Shown: piece by piece, positions 8,687 to 16,198 of the stretch | Layout of the letters: every line of letters begins with the position of its first letter | Position numbering within the stretch: the stretch's first letter is position 1 | NCBI GenBank assembly: GCA_963709995.1 | Contig: CAVPYN010000013.1 | Location: 62,001-126,000 of the forward strand | Length of the DNA stretch: 64,000 nucleotides | Direction of reading: 5' to 3' | Source of the DNA: JAUIIK01 sp963709995 | GTDB taxonomy: Bacteria > Chloroflexota > Chloroflexia > Thermomicrobiales > CFX8 | Notes under the pieces: model-generated | The model's input: the letters and a program-made list of their open reading frames with translations, nothing else | Told to the model about the DNA's origin: nothing | Databases searched by the model: none | Program-made: the position numbers and the translations under genes

Positions 8687-10057
8687 TTAGCCGCTATCCC
8701 GTTCCATCGCCGCCAGCAAGATGTCTGCTTCGTCGGTTGAGATCTTCCCTGTGGCGAGTGCTTCGAGAATCGTCCGGCGCTGTCGATCGTGGTTGGCTTG
8801 CCGGTCTGCCTGCGGTCTCACCTGGGTCGCATCATGGGTGCGGACCTGAATATCCCCGCGGACGGTGCGGGCTCGAATCAGGATCCTCTCGGTATCGGAA
8901 CTGTCGCTCACGCCAACAAAGCGACGGGTGGCGCCGCGTGGCCCGGGCCGGCCGACTTCAACCAGCGGGATGTCGCTCCGTACGTCGCCACGGTTGACGA
9001 TGAGTTCCACCCGGGCTGGCGGGTCGTCGGCGACATCTAGATGAATGCTGCCGCGACCAGTCACAAACCGGAACCGTTCGTCCCGCTGGCGACGTCCGGA
9101 AGTCCCAGCCTTGACGCCTTGCTCGTTCGCAACGAAGATCGGACTTCCACGTCCATCGCGAACAATCAGCCCTTCCGGACCGGCAACGAAGCGTTCCTTT
9201 CCACCGGTGCTGACACGAACGCCCGCTTCGCTGGCGACGAACTCGACGCTGCCGAGATTGAAGCGGACTTCTTCGCCGGTGTCGCCGGGCACATCGCCGA
9301 CTGCGTCTTCAAAGTCGTCGAGATCGTCGGGTGCGTCATCCAGCTCCACGGGCGTTGTGTACAGCAGGCGGGCAGACGAGTTGATGTCTCCCCGTGTGAT
9401 GTCAACGTTCGCGGATATCAGGCTGCCGCCCTGAATATCAACGTCACCTTTCGTTCCTTGGATTGTCACCTGCTGTTCGACTGGACGGGTCAGCGATGTG
9501 TCGCCCTTGTCGAGGCTCGCCATGAGACGGCCGGCGCAGTCGATCATTGCCAGATTGCCTTTGCTGATATTGACGGCAAGATCGCCCCCGCACTGACTCA
9601 GTTCGAGATTTCCGCTGTCGATCCGGCAGGCAAGGTCGCCTTCTCGCTGGCGGATTTCCGCGTTGCCGCTGGAAATGTTCACGGCGCAGTCGCCATCGCC
9701 GCCAGCGATGCGCAGGTTGCCGCTATCAAGGTTGATCGCCAACGTCGCGTCAATGTGCTCGATTGTCAGGTTTCCGCGTGAGATGCTGACGCCAATTGTC
9801 GGAACTTCGGTTGCCGGGAGTTTGAGGATTGGCGAGGAAGCTCCCCGGTAGCGTCCATTATTGGAGACGCGCAGCCTGGAGCCGCGCAAGGTCATCTCCG
9901 GCGCGCCGGTGCCAGATTCAGCCATCAAGCGGGCGCGATTCTCGAGTGTAGGATCGGCTTCGACGATGAGGCTGAGATGCGCCGCCTGGATCTCGATGGC
10001 GGTTACATCGTCGAGTAGGATCTCTTGAACGTGGACTGGTTCTGAATGGAGGGACAA
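8687..10057 (-). CDS. DUF4097-type beta-helix protein with a SHOCT-like tail
   Basis: 456 residues. Residues 20-230 are built from short repeats such as SGNLRIAGGDGDCAVNISSG and SGNLELSQCGGDLAVNISKG, the Ser/Lys-Gly-Asn/Asp turns of the DUF4097 parallel beta-helix. An acidic linker follows (about 235-260), then a second beta-rich part. The last 25 residues (ILEALATGKISTDEADILLA) form a SHOCT-like amphipathic helix pair. No signal peptide or membrane segment is seen. DUF4097 proteins often accompany DUF2089 or anti-sigma-like proteins and are thought to sense envelope state or form scaffolds; the function is not proven. The gene starts 14 bases after the DUF2089 gene. Confidence 0.82.
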   Translation of the reverse strand: MSLHSEPVHVQEILLDDVTAIEIQAAHLSLIVEADPTLENRARLMAESGTGAPEMTLRGSRLRVSNNGRYRGASSPILKLPATEVPTIGVSISRGNLTIEHIDATLAINLDSGNLRIAGGDGDCAVNISSGNAEIRQREGDLACRIDSGNLELSQCGGDLAVNISKGNLAMIDCAGRLMASLDKGDTSLTRPVEQQVTIQGTKGDVDIQGGSLISANVDITRGDINSSARLLYTTPVELDDAPDDLDDFEDAVGDVPGDTGEEVRFNLGSVEFVASEAGVRVSTGGKERFVAGPEGLIVRDGRGSPIFVANEQGVKAGTSGRRQRDERFRFVTGRGSIHLDVADDPPARVELIVNRGDVRSDIPLVEVGRPGPRGATRRFVGVSDSSDTERILIRARTVRGDIQVRTHDATQVRPQADRQANHDRQRRTILEALATGKISTDEADILLAAMERDSG

Positions 10058-10070
10058 CGCAGGTTCCTCC

Positions 10071-10472
10071 CTAGTCGCTTTCCGCGGGCATAGACTCGAG
10101 CATCGCCATCGCCTGATCGACGTCGATCTCTCCTCGGGACACCTGCTCCATGACCTCGGAGCGAGTCAGCGGGGCCGGCCGGGATGGCGCTGGCGGCTCC
10201 TCAGACGGGCTGAGCGCCGCGATCAATTCATCAAGCTTGGCGCGCACCGTTGGATAACTGACTCCCAGGCTTCGTTCGACATCGGACATATTGCCGCGAC
10301 TAGTGACGAAGAGGTGAAGAAACGCAAGCTGATCGTCGCTCAATTGAGCGAAGGGTCCGCCGCCTTCCAGCGGGAACCTGCCACGGATGGTGATGTCGCA
10401 TGATTCGCAGTAGAGTTCTCGGATTTCGAGACGCCCTCCGCAGGAAATACACTGTTCAATCGGTGTGGACAT
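10071..10472 (-). CDS. DUF2089 zinc-ribbon/HTH regulator
   Basis: 133 residues. Two CxxC pairs (CISCGG at residue 8 and CESC at 22) make an N-terminal zinc ribbon. A helix-turn-helix follows (about 46-85: LAFLHLFVTSRGNMSDVERS then LGVSYPTVRAKLDELIAAL), the signature of DUF2089. A Pro-rich linker leads to a C-terminal helix pair (MEQVSRGEIDVDQAMAMLE) similar to the tail of the DUF4097 protein it precedes. AGGAGG sits six bases before the ATG. It is the first gene of the operon and follows a near-consensus promoter, so it is probably the DNA-binding member and may regulate its own operon. Targets and signals are unknown. Confidence 0.88.
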   Translation of the reverse strand: MSTPIEQCISCGGRLEIRELYCESCDITIRGRFPLEGGGPFAQLSDDQLAFLHLFVTSRGNMSDVERSLGVSYPTVRAKLDELIAALSPSEEPPAPSRPAPLTRSEVMEQVSRGEIDVDQAMAMLESMPAESD

Positions 10473-10495
10473 AGCTGCCTCCTAGATTCATGACA

Positions 10496-10524
10496 ATAAT
10501 AGCGATAATACTTCAATTTGTCAA
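10496..10524 (-). promoter_or_regulatory. Near-consensus sigma-70-type promoter of the DUF2089 operon
   Basis: On the minus strand TTGACA (10519-10524) and TATTAT (10496-10501) are separated by exactly 17 bases, about 24 bases before the start codon, with AGGAGG at 10478-10483. The predicted leader is very short. The surrounding 100 bases are AT-rich compared with the rest of the window. Confidence 0.8.
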
Positions 10525-10633
10525 CTGATACAAAGAAGTTCTTATCTATTCGCCAATTGTTAGATCTTTGGACTGCTCGTCTATGATAAGGAATCTTCAT
10601 TATTGGTGATGGTTTTCTGGATGGGGGCGCACC

Positions 10634-10822
10634 ATGGCGGCGAAGTTCGAAGTCTATGCGGATGCGCGTGGCGAATACCGCTGGCGGTTGAAGGCATCCA
10701 ACGGGCAAGTTATCGCGACCGGAGGCGAGGGTTACACCTCGAAAGCCGGCTGCCTGAATGGCATCGAATCAGTCAAGCGTAACGCGCCGGAAGCCGAGAT
10801 CGACGACCAGACCGCGAGCTAG
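10634..10822 (+). CDS. YegP-family (DUF1508) small protein
   Basis: 62 residues forming one DUF1508 unit: FEVYADARGEYRWRLKASNG, then GQVIATGGEGYTSKAGCLNG, and the closing helix ESVKRNAPEAEI. YegP/UPF0339 proteins often contain two such units; this one has a single unit, which is also common. A G-rich site (GGATGGGGGCG) precedes the ATG. TATGAT at 10582-10587 may be its -10. The gene is divergent from the DUF2089 operon. Cellular role of the family is not established. Confidence 0.85.
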   Translation: MAAKFEVYADARGEYRWRLKASNGQVIATGGEGYTSKAGCLNGIESVKRNAPEAEIDDQTAS

Positions 10823-10956
10823 CCAGGTTCTCGAGATCTCCGCTAGCCGGCATTTTGCCCCTGGAGCCTCGACGTAGTCACGAAGCATCGTGGTGGGTTG
10901 GCGGCAAGTCCCAGTTGGGCATAAGCGTATCGGCGAGAGGATGCGCTGGAGATGAC

Positions 10957-11267
10957 ATGGCGATGAAGGATGATCCGGAGGCGGTGCTCATCACCGGCGT
11001 CTATGGCGCGGGAAAGAGTCCGGTTGCTCAGGAGATCGCCGACATTATAGAGGATCGACGGATCTCCTATGCGCTGCTTGATCTCGACTTCCTGGCCTGG
11101 TTCGAGTGAAGGCGGACGTTACCTCTGGCCGGCGAGATGACCTCCGCAAGGCGGCTGAGTGGCTGGCAGTGTCACGCGGGATTGGAATCGAGGACCTGGC
11201 GGTTTCGAATGGTCGTCCGATACGAGAGGTCGCGACGCAAAACCTCGACTGGCTCGGTTGGGCCTGA
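10957..11267 (+). pseudogene. P-loop kinase remnant with the middle deleted
   Basis: The first part (from the ATG at 10957 or 10963) reads VLITGVYGAGKSPVAQEIAD, with a Walker A GxxxxGKS, then YALLDLDFLAWFE and a stop at 11107. After a frame change the segment RDDLRKAAEWLAVSRGIGIE, ending LDWLGWA and a stop at 11265-11267, matches the C-terminal helices of the same small nucleotide-kinase-like AAA family. Family members are about 165-180 residues. About 70 residues between the Walker A region and the C-terminal helices are absent, so this is an internal deletion, not a single-base error. It is unlikely to be active, as the lid and substrate region are gone. Confidence 0.65.
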
Positions 11268-11322
11268 TTCTGCCGGAGCTTCTGGGAGAGAAGCGTGGCA
11301 GGTTCTCAAGATTCCACCTTTC

Positions 11323-11763
11323 CTAGTCCTCCAGGTCGTCGTCACCGACCGCCGGGAGTGCGAGTTGCTGGCCGGTTGGCCGGTTGGCCCCCTTTTCGTC
11401 GACGTGGCGTTCGAAGAGGAAGCGCAGCAGTGCCCGGAGCATTTCGCGGTCGCGGCCATCCAGCTCCGGGAGCCTGCGTAGATAGAGCATCAGCTCCGGA
11501 TCATTGATCCCCTCGGCGATGTCTGCCAGGGTGACGTCTCCGGGCAGGCTGATCCCGGCGTCCCGGTAGAGCTCCGCCCAGCTATGCCCCATCGCGCCGC
11601 AGACCCTGCTAAGAATCGCCAGACCGGGCTCCTCGGGGATGTCGCGTTCCAGCCGCGAAAGGTATCCCCGGCTGATGCCCGCGCGATGGGCAAGTTCCTC
11701 CTGGGTCCAGCCCAATTCATCCCGCCAGCGCGCCAGCACCGGCCCGATCCGGCCATTCAGCAT
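11323..11763 (-). CDS. XRE-family helix-turn-helix regulator
   Basis: About 146 residues from the ATG at 11763; a GTG at 11784 would add seven and overlap the upstream gene. The N-terminal HTH_3 domain is clear: ARWRDELGWTQEELAHRAGI, then SRGYLSRLERDIPEEPGL and LSRVCGAMG. A helical segment follows (about 90-135) with LRRLPELDGRDREMLRALLR and an acidic tail. No ligand domain is recognised. It starts four bases after the stop of an LLM oxidoreductase gene, so the two are probably co-transcribed and the regulator may control that enzyme. Confidence 0.82.
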   Translation of the reverse strand: MLNGRIGPVLARWRDELGWTQEELAHRAGISRGYLSRLERDIPEEPGLAILSRVCGAMGHSWAELYRDAGISLPGDVTLADIAEGINDPELMLYLRRLPELDGRDREMLRALLRFLFERHVDEKGANRPTGQQLALPAVGDDDLED

Positions 11764-11767
11764 CAGG

Positions 11768-12625
11768 CTACGCCCATCGTTCACGCAACAGGGGAACGGT
11801 GTTTTCGACGAACGAACGCAGCACGTTCATATCGCTCGGGACATGGAAGAGAAAGTCGGTCATGCCCAGATCGCGCAGCGCCTGGAGGTCGGCGATGATC
11901 TCATCTTCATTGTGGTCGACCAGATAGGTCTCGCCTCTGGTTGTCGAGCGGCGGATCTCCGCCGGATCACGCCCGATCTTAGCGCAGACGGACTCGATCC
12001 GGGCGACTCGCGGCTTGTACTCCTCTGGATCGCTAAAGTTGTTGTCCCACCAGTCGGCGTAGCGGGCGATCAATCCAAGCATCCGTGGCTGCGATCCGCC
12101 GATCACCAGCGGCATAGGGTTGCGCACCGGCTTGGGTTCGAAGATCGCTTCCCTCATCTGGTAGTAGGCGCCGTCGAAATTGGTCCGATCCTGGGATTGC
12201 AGCATCTTGAAGATCTGCAACGCTTCTTCGAGCATCGAGACGCGCTGGCCCGGCCCCGGGAATTCGAAGCCGAACATCTCGTGCTCACCGCCAAACCAGG
12301 CCGCGCCGACGCCAAAGAGCGCCCGTCCATTCGAGATGTGATCGACGGTCGTCGCATTCTTCAGGAGCAACGCCGGATTGCGGTAGGTGATGCCAGTGAC
12401 CATCGGACCGATCTCGATCTTCTTTGTCACCTCAGCTAACCCGGCCAGTAACGTCCAGCCTTCAAGGTTCGGGTTGTCTCTTGGATCGCTGAGCGGGATC
12501 ATGTGGTCGAAGACCCAGGCCGATTCCAGCCCCCAATCGTCTGCCGCCTGGAACCATTCCTTGATCTCAGCCCACTCACGGTGGTGCTGGCTGCAGCGGA
12601 TGCCAAAGCGAACGGAATGTGCCAT
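11768..12625 (-). CDS. LLM-class F420-dependent oxidoreductase
   Basis: 285 residues with the TIM-barrel layout of luciferase-like monooxygenases. Strand 1 is VRFGIRCSQH, then WGLESAWVFDHMIPLSD, the active-site strand KKIEIGPMVTGITYRNPALL, the helix KNATTVDHISNGRALFGVGA and PMPLVIGGSQPRMLGLIARY. The last is the F420/FMN phosphate-binding region. The family uses reduced F420 or FMN for hydride transfer to varied substrates; the substrate here is unknown. GGAGGG lies 12 bases before the ATG. Downstream is the XRE regulator; the upstream region is shared with the divergent Mrp gene and carries heptamer repeats. Confidence 0.88.
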   Translation of the reverse strand: MAHSVRFGIRCSQHHREWAEIKEWFQAADDWGLESAWVFDHMIPLSDPRDNPNLEGWTLLAGLAEVTKKIEIGPMVTGITYRNPALLLKNATTVDHISNGRALFGVGAAWFGGEHEMFGFEFPGPGQRVSMLEEALQIFKMLQSQDRTNFDGAYYQMREAIFEPKPVRNPMPLVIGGSQPRMLGLIARYADWWDNNFSDPEEYKPRVARIESVCAKIGRDPAEIRRSTTRGETYLVDHNEDEIIADLQALRDLGMTDFLFHVPSDMNVLRSFVENTVPLLRERWA

Positions 12626-12686
12626 AGAGATTAGAATCCCTCCTAATGTGTGATTCGTTTCCTCTTGATGCTAGCACCGTGGCATA

Positions 12687-12757
12687 GGGAACAGGGAACG
12701 TCGGGAGGAGTGGTCGTCGAATTCCAAACTGCAGTCTACAGCCTACAAACCCTCCCT
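12687..12757. repeat. Heptamer-phased repeats in a divergent intergenic region
   Basis: Units such as GGGAACA GGGAACG occur at 12687-12700. At 12727-12757 the minus strand reads in seven-base steps as GTTTGTA, GGCTGTA, GACTGCA, GTTTGGA. The spacing is the shared feature, not exact sequence. These resemble the short tandem heptamer repeats known from filamentous cyanobacteria, but identity with any named family cannot be shown here. Confidence 0.5.
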
Positions 12758-12782
12758 TGAACCCATCCGCTAAGGAGATTCA

Positions 12783-13601
12783 ATGGATCGTCTCAGGCTA
12801 AGAAGTGCGAAGAACGTCATTGCCGTCGCTAGCGGCAAGGGAGGGGTCGGCAAATCGACCGTGGCGGTGAACCTGGCGGTCGGGTTGGCGCAACGCGGCA
12901 TGCGGGTTGGCCTGCTCGATGCGGATGTCCATGGCCCGAACGTGCCGCTGATGCTCGGCGTCCGTCGCCGGGAAGCGGCCAGGGGCTGGCAGGCATTTGT
13001 GCCGCTGGCCAGTGGCGAAGGCGCGACAACATCGTCGACGATGCCGCCCCTGGAGCGTTATGGCGTCAAGATTATGTCCATTGGGCTGCTCGTTGGTGAG
13101 GATCAGGCCGCGATGCTCGACAACGTCGAGACGGTCGGCTGGCTGGTTCGCAACCTGCTGACGCTGGTTGACTGGGGCGACCTCGACGTGCTGTTGATCG
13201 ATTTCCCGCCAGGCACCAGCGAGCCGCAGGCAACGCTGCTCAAGACGGTTGTGCTCGACGGCGCTTTACTGGTTGTCACGCCTCAGGATCTCGCCCGGCT
13301 CGACACGACACGCGCGTTGCGTGCATTCCAGCGCGCTGGCGTGCCGGTGCTCGGTGTTGTTGAGAACATGAGCTATCTCCGCTGCCCCCACTGTGGAGAG
13401 CGCATCGAGGTCTTCCATCGCACCGCCGTCGAGCGTCCGATCACGACCGAGATCCCGTTGCTCGCCGAGATTCCGCTCGACCCGGCTCTCTCTGCTGCTG
13501 GCGACACAGGCCGCCCGGTTCTCATCACCGACCCCGACAGCCCGCAGGCGGGGGCGTTGTGGGGGTTGGTTGATGCGGTGAGGCGAGGGATTAGGGATTA
13601 G
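12783..13601 (+). CDS. mrp: Mrp/NBP35-family P-loop ATPase (Fe-S cluster carrier)
   Basis: 272 residues. The deviant Walker A GKGGVGKSTVAVNLA is at residues 19-33, followed by LLDADVHGPNVPLMLG (switch I) and the Walker B-like VLLIDFPPGTSEPQATLL. The conserved CPHCGERIEVF pair (CxxC about residue 202) is the bridging-cluster site of the family. Mrp/ApbC proteins are homodimers that hold a [4Fe-4S] cluster and pass it to apo-proteins. The N-terminal MIP18-like domain found in many Mrp proteins is absent, so this is the short ApbC/NBP35-like form. AGGAG lies seven bases before the ATG. A G-tract repeat overlaps the 3' end of the gene. Confidence 0.92.
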   Translation: MDRLRLRSAKNVIAVASGKGGVGKSTVAVNLAVGLAQRGMRVGLLDADVHGPNVPLMLGVRRREAARGWQAFVPLASGEGATTSSTMPPLERYGVKIMSIGLLVGEDQAAMLDNVETVGWLVRNLLTLVDWGDLDVLLIDFPPGTSEPQATLLKTVVLDGALLVVTPQDLARLDTTRALRAFQRAGVPVLGVVENMSYLRCPHCGERIEVFHRTAVERPITTEIPLLAEIPLDPALSAAGDTGRPVLITDPDSPQAGALWGLVDAVRRGIRD

Positions 13602-13740
13602 CAGGGGGGAATTTGTCGTTTGCAGTGACAAGCGGGTAAGAATTTCAGGAACTTCGGATACCGCTGCGTCCAGGTTTGCAGCCTCTTGGCGCCTGTCCTC
13701 CGGTCTTATCTAATCCCTATTCCCTCTTCCCCAATCCCTC
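13587..13740. repeat. G-tract heptamer array with regular seven-base period
   Basis: Two GGGATTA units sit at 13587-13600 inside the end of mrp. On the plus strand C-runs start at 13715, 13722, 13729 and 13736, exactly seven bases apart; the minus strand therefore reads four G-runs with four-base loops (three-base after the longer run), a canonical G-quadruplex pattern. The array ends at the stop of the lipoprotein gene. The interval between (13602-13708) shows no gene. Confidence 0.6.
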
Positions 13741-14083
13741 ATTGGGCTCGTATCAGCTCCCCGTCTGGATCAAGTTCGACGAAGTGAGTGGTGCGACCGT
13801 CGCGATAGGCCCGGCACTGGTTGGCGGGATCGTTGTCGATCTCCTGGCGAGGGTCGTGGGCAATGTCGACTGACCAGCCGGGGACATCTTCCAGTTCCTC
13901 GGCGATGCATGGGCCGTTGGAGAGATCGACTCCACTGGCCGCCACATCTTCATAAATCAGCATCGCCGCCGCGATTGCCTGCTCTTGTTCGTCATTGGAG
14001 ACATCGTCGTCATCGCCAGCGATGCAGCCGGTTGTGATGGCGAGGATGAGAATCGGACCAAGTAGCGAGCGTGTCAGGTGCAT
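13739..14083 (-). CDS. Small lipoprotein of unknown function
   Basis: About 114 residues when started at the ATG at 14083 (MHLTRSLLGPILILAITTGC), which has GGAGG eight bases upstream; a longer reading from 14116 is less likely. The signal sequence ends in a lipobox-like TTGC, so Cys20 would be lipidated. The mature part starts with an Asp-rich tether, then a helix AIAAAMLIYEDVAASGVDL and a region with two further cysteines (NGPCIAEELEDVPGW, ANQCRAYRDG) that may pair. No family recognised. It is divergent from the SRPBCC gene, with starts 69 bases apart. Confidence 0.7.
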   Translation of the reverse strand: MHLTRSLLGPILILAITTGCIAGDDDDVSNDEQEQAIAAAMLIYEDVAASGVDLSNGPCIAEELEDVPGWSVDIAHDPRQEIDNDPANQCRAYRDGRTTHFVELDPDGELIRAQ

Positions 14084-14151
14084 CGTCGTCCTCCGGGTTC
14101 GATTGGTAGCTTCCACCGTAAAACCAGTACTCCATCAGAAAGAGACACAGC

Positions 14152-14808
14152 ATGGGACGTATTGTCTGCAAGGTCAGCCTCCTGGTCGCAGTAGCCGCTG
14201 GCATCTATGCGTTGATCGTCAGACCCTGGCATCTTCGCTGGGGCGCGACCGACGCAGAGTTGGAACGCGGTCTGCCCGGTGATGACCTGATCCCTGACCC
14301 GATCTACGAAACGACCCACGCGATCACCATCGATGCTCCAGTCGACAGCGTCTGGCCATGGCTTGTCCAGATCGGTCAGGGGCGCGGTGGGTTCTACAGT
14401 TACGATTGGCTGGAAAATCTGTTCCGGCTCGATATCCACAATGCTGACCGGATCGTTCCAGAATACCAGCATCTTGCAGCCGGTGACATCGTATCGCTTG
14501 CGCCGGACAATGCGGTGCCTCTGACCGTGGTCGTACTGGAGCCGCCCCGTTGGCTGGTTCTCCGTACCGGTCTACCCGGCGAGTTGATCGAACCCGGCAA
14601 CTACCTGCGCGGGGAGATGGCCGCGACGTGGGCATACATTCTTGAACCGGTTGGCGCAGAGCGGGCACGCCTCATTGTGCGCTGGCGATCTGCCTGGGAA
14701 CCAACTGCGCTTGCTGGACTCTTCAACGGGTTGGTGCTTGAACCAGCGCACTTCATCATGGAACGCAAGATGCTGCTCGGCATCAAGGAACGGGCTGAAG
14801 CAGGATAA
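14152..14808 (+). CDS. Membrane-anchored SRPBCC-fold protein
   Basis: 218 residues. An N-terminal hydrophobic segment (about 5-25) anchors the protein. The rest follows the START/SRPBCC pattern: an opening strand THAITIDAPVDSVWPWLVQI, the GQGRGGFYSYDWLENLF segment seen in a large bacterial subgroup, the strand PLTVVVLEPPRWLVLRTG and a closing long helix GLVLEPAHFIMERKMLLGIK. Proteins of this fold bind hydrophobic ligands in a cavity; the ligand here is unknown. AGAAAGAGAC before the ATG may serve as binding site. It ends eight bases before the stop of the convergent M20 gene. Confidence 0.82.
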   Translation: MGRIVCKVSLLVAVAAGIYALIVRPWHLRWGATDAELERGLPGDDLIPDPIYETTHAITIDAPVDSVWPWLVQIGQGRGGFYSYDWLENLFRLDIHNADRIVPEYQHLAAGDIVSLAPDNAVPLTVVVLEPPRWLVLRTGLPGELIEPGNYLRGEMAATWAYILEPVGAERARLIVRWRSAWEPTALAGLFNGLVLEPAHFIMERKMLLGIKERAEAG

Positions 14809-14815
14809 CGAGTCG

Positions 14816-16054
14816 TCACGTCGTTAGATAGTCAAACGCTGACAGCACATGGACCTGGACGGTGCCGAGCAGGTCGTCGATCAGGACGTGCTCGTCGGGA
14901 GCCCCCATCGCGTATGGGGTCGGGCCGTAGACGTAGGCCGGGATGCCGCGGTAGCGCCAGAGGCGGCAGTCGGTTCCTCCAAGGCCAAGCGACGGCAACG
15001 GCAAGATGCCCCGGGCAGCTTCGGCGTTTCGCTGGATGATCCCGACCAGCTCGTGGTCAGGGTCGCAGGCGTTGGATTCGGCCCGGTTGATTATCCGGTA
15101 GCTTGCCCCGTCGTGCTTGCCCACGATTTCATCAACGCGTGCCAGCACCTCGTCGGTGGAGACGCCGACCGGGGTGCGGATGTCCACCTCGACCCGGCAA
15201 TCGGCGGCGATCATGTTGACCTTGTCACCACCCGCGATGACGCCTGCGCTGACTGTCACATGGGTCAAAACTTCGACCGTCCCTGGGCCGAACATCTCTT
15301 CCAGCCGGTCGCGAGAGGCTTCGACTGAAGCTAGGACGGCGGCTGAGGCGCGGATCTCGATCTCGTTGAGCGCCTGGAGATCTCGCAAGACGTCGCCAGC
15401 GACCAGGATCGCGTTCGGACTGGTCTGGGGATACCCGCCATGGCCACCCGGGGTTCGCACCATCAATTCGATCCAGAGCGGCCCTTTCTCGGCATAGCGC
15501 ACGAAGTACGGGGTGCTCGGTTCGCCGCTTAGCAGGGCGTCGCCAAGGACGTCCGGCCGGTGCTCGACAAGATGGCTCGCACCGTAGGGGCCAAACGTCT
15601 CTTCGTCGGAAACCAGGGTCAGTGTGAGTTTCCCCTGCCACTCTTCGCGCCGTTCGTGGAGGTAGAGGAAGGTCAGGATCGAGGCAGCCGTTCCGGCCTT
15701 CATGTCGTTCGCTCCGCGCCCGTAGAGCTTGCCGTCGCGCACAACGCCGGAGAAGGGGGCGTCGGTCCAGGCATCCGGGTTTCCTGCCGGGAATACGTCA
15801 AAGTGGCCGTTGAGGACGAGATGCTTTCCATGGCCGTTGCCCTGGCTGTGCGCGATGACGTTCGGCATCGTTGGCTCTGGCGCGACGATCTCGTAGTCCA
15901 CCCCGTGCTTGCCGAGGTAGTCGACGACGAAGGCGCACAACTTCGTCGTGTCTCCCGGCGGGTTTTCGCTCGGTATCCGGATCAGATCGCGCGTCAGTTC
16001 GATAATCCGCTCTCGATCGGCGGATAGCTGGTCAACGAGTTGTTGTCGAGGCAT
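14816..16054 (-). CDS. M20-family metallopeptidase/deacylase (ArgE/DapE-like)
   Basis: 412 residues. The metal-binding landmarks are present: VLNGHFDVFP (first His and Asp, about 80), GRGANDMKAG (bridging Asp, about 113), SDEETFGPYGA (catalytic Glu pair, about 150), ALLSGEPST, and a late His in GAPDEHVLIDDL. A dimerisation domain sits at about 185-300, including PGGHGGYPQTSPNA. The family hydrolyses amide bonds of N-acyl amino acids or dipeptides with two zinc ions. The exact substrate (acetylornithine, succinyl-diaminopimelate or other) is not deducible, and no arginine or lysine gene is adjacent. Confidence 0.88.
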   Translation of the reverse strand: MPRQQLVDQLSADRERIIELTRDLIRIPSENPPGDTTKLCAFVVDYLGKHGVDYEIVAPEPTMPNVIAHSQGNGHGKHLVLNGHFDVFPAGNPDAWTDAPFSGVVRDGKLYGRGANDMKAGTAASILTFLYLHERREEWQGKLTLTLVSDEETFGPYGASHLVEHRPDVLGDALLSGEPSTPYFVRYAEKGPLWIELMVRTPGGHGGYPQTSPNAILVAGDVLRDLQALNEIEIRASAAVLASVEASRDRLEEMFGPGTVEVLTHVTVSAGVIAGGDKVNMIAADCRVEVDIRTPVGVSTDEVLARVDEIVGKHDGASYRIINRAESNACDPDHELVGIIQRNAEAARGILPLPSLGLGGTDCRLWRYRGIPAYVYGPTPYAMGAPDEHVLIDDLLGTVQVHVLSAFDYLTT

Positions 16055-16072
16055 TGGCCCTCACCCTCCAAC

Positions 16073-16098
16073 CCCCTCTCTCAGAATTGGGAGAGGGG
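16073..16098. repeat. C/G-rich palindromic repeat upstream of the M20 gene
   Basis: CCCCTCTC (16073-16080) and GAGAGGGG (16091-16098) are inverted around TCAGAATTGG. The wording 'CCCTCACCCTCCAACCCC...' just before it is typical of a dispersed intergenic repeat of many bacterial genomes. It lies between the GH15 stop and the M20 start, so it may also terminate the GH15 transcript. Confidence 0.5.
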
Positions 16099-16198
16099 GA
16101 GTAAATCACGATCTTCGTACCGTCTCTTCTCCGTCTTACACCCCTCTGGGTCGCCGGTGAGGGATCTTCCCCGCCCCCACCCGGCTGTGCGCTACGAA

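Noticed and set aside
12687..13740. Short repeats considered as a CRISPR array
   Set aside because: Units are seven bases, without spacers of constant length, and no cas gene is present.
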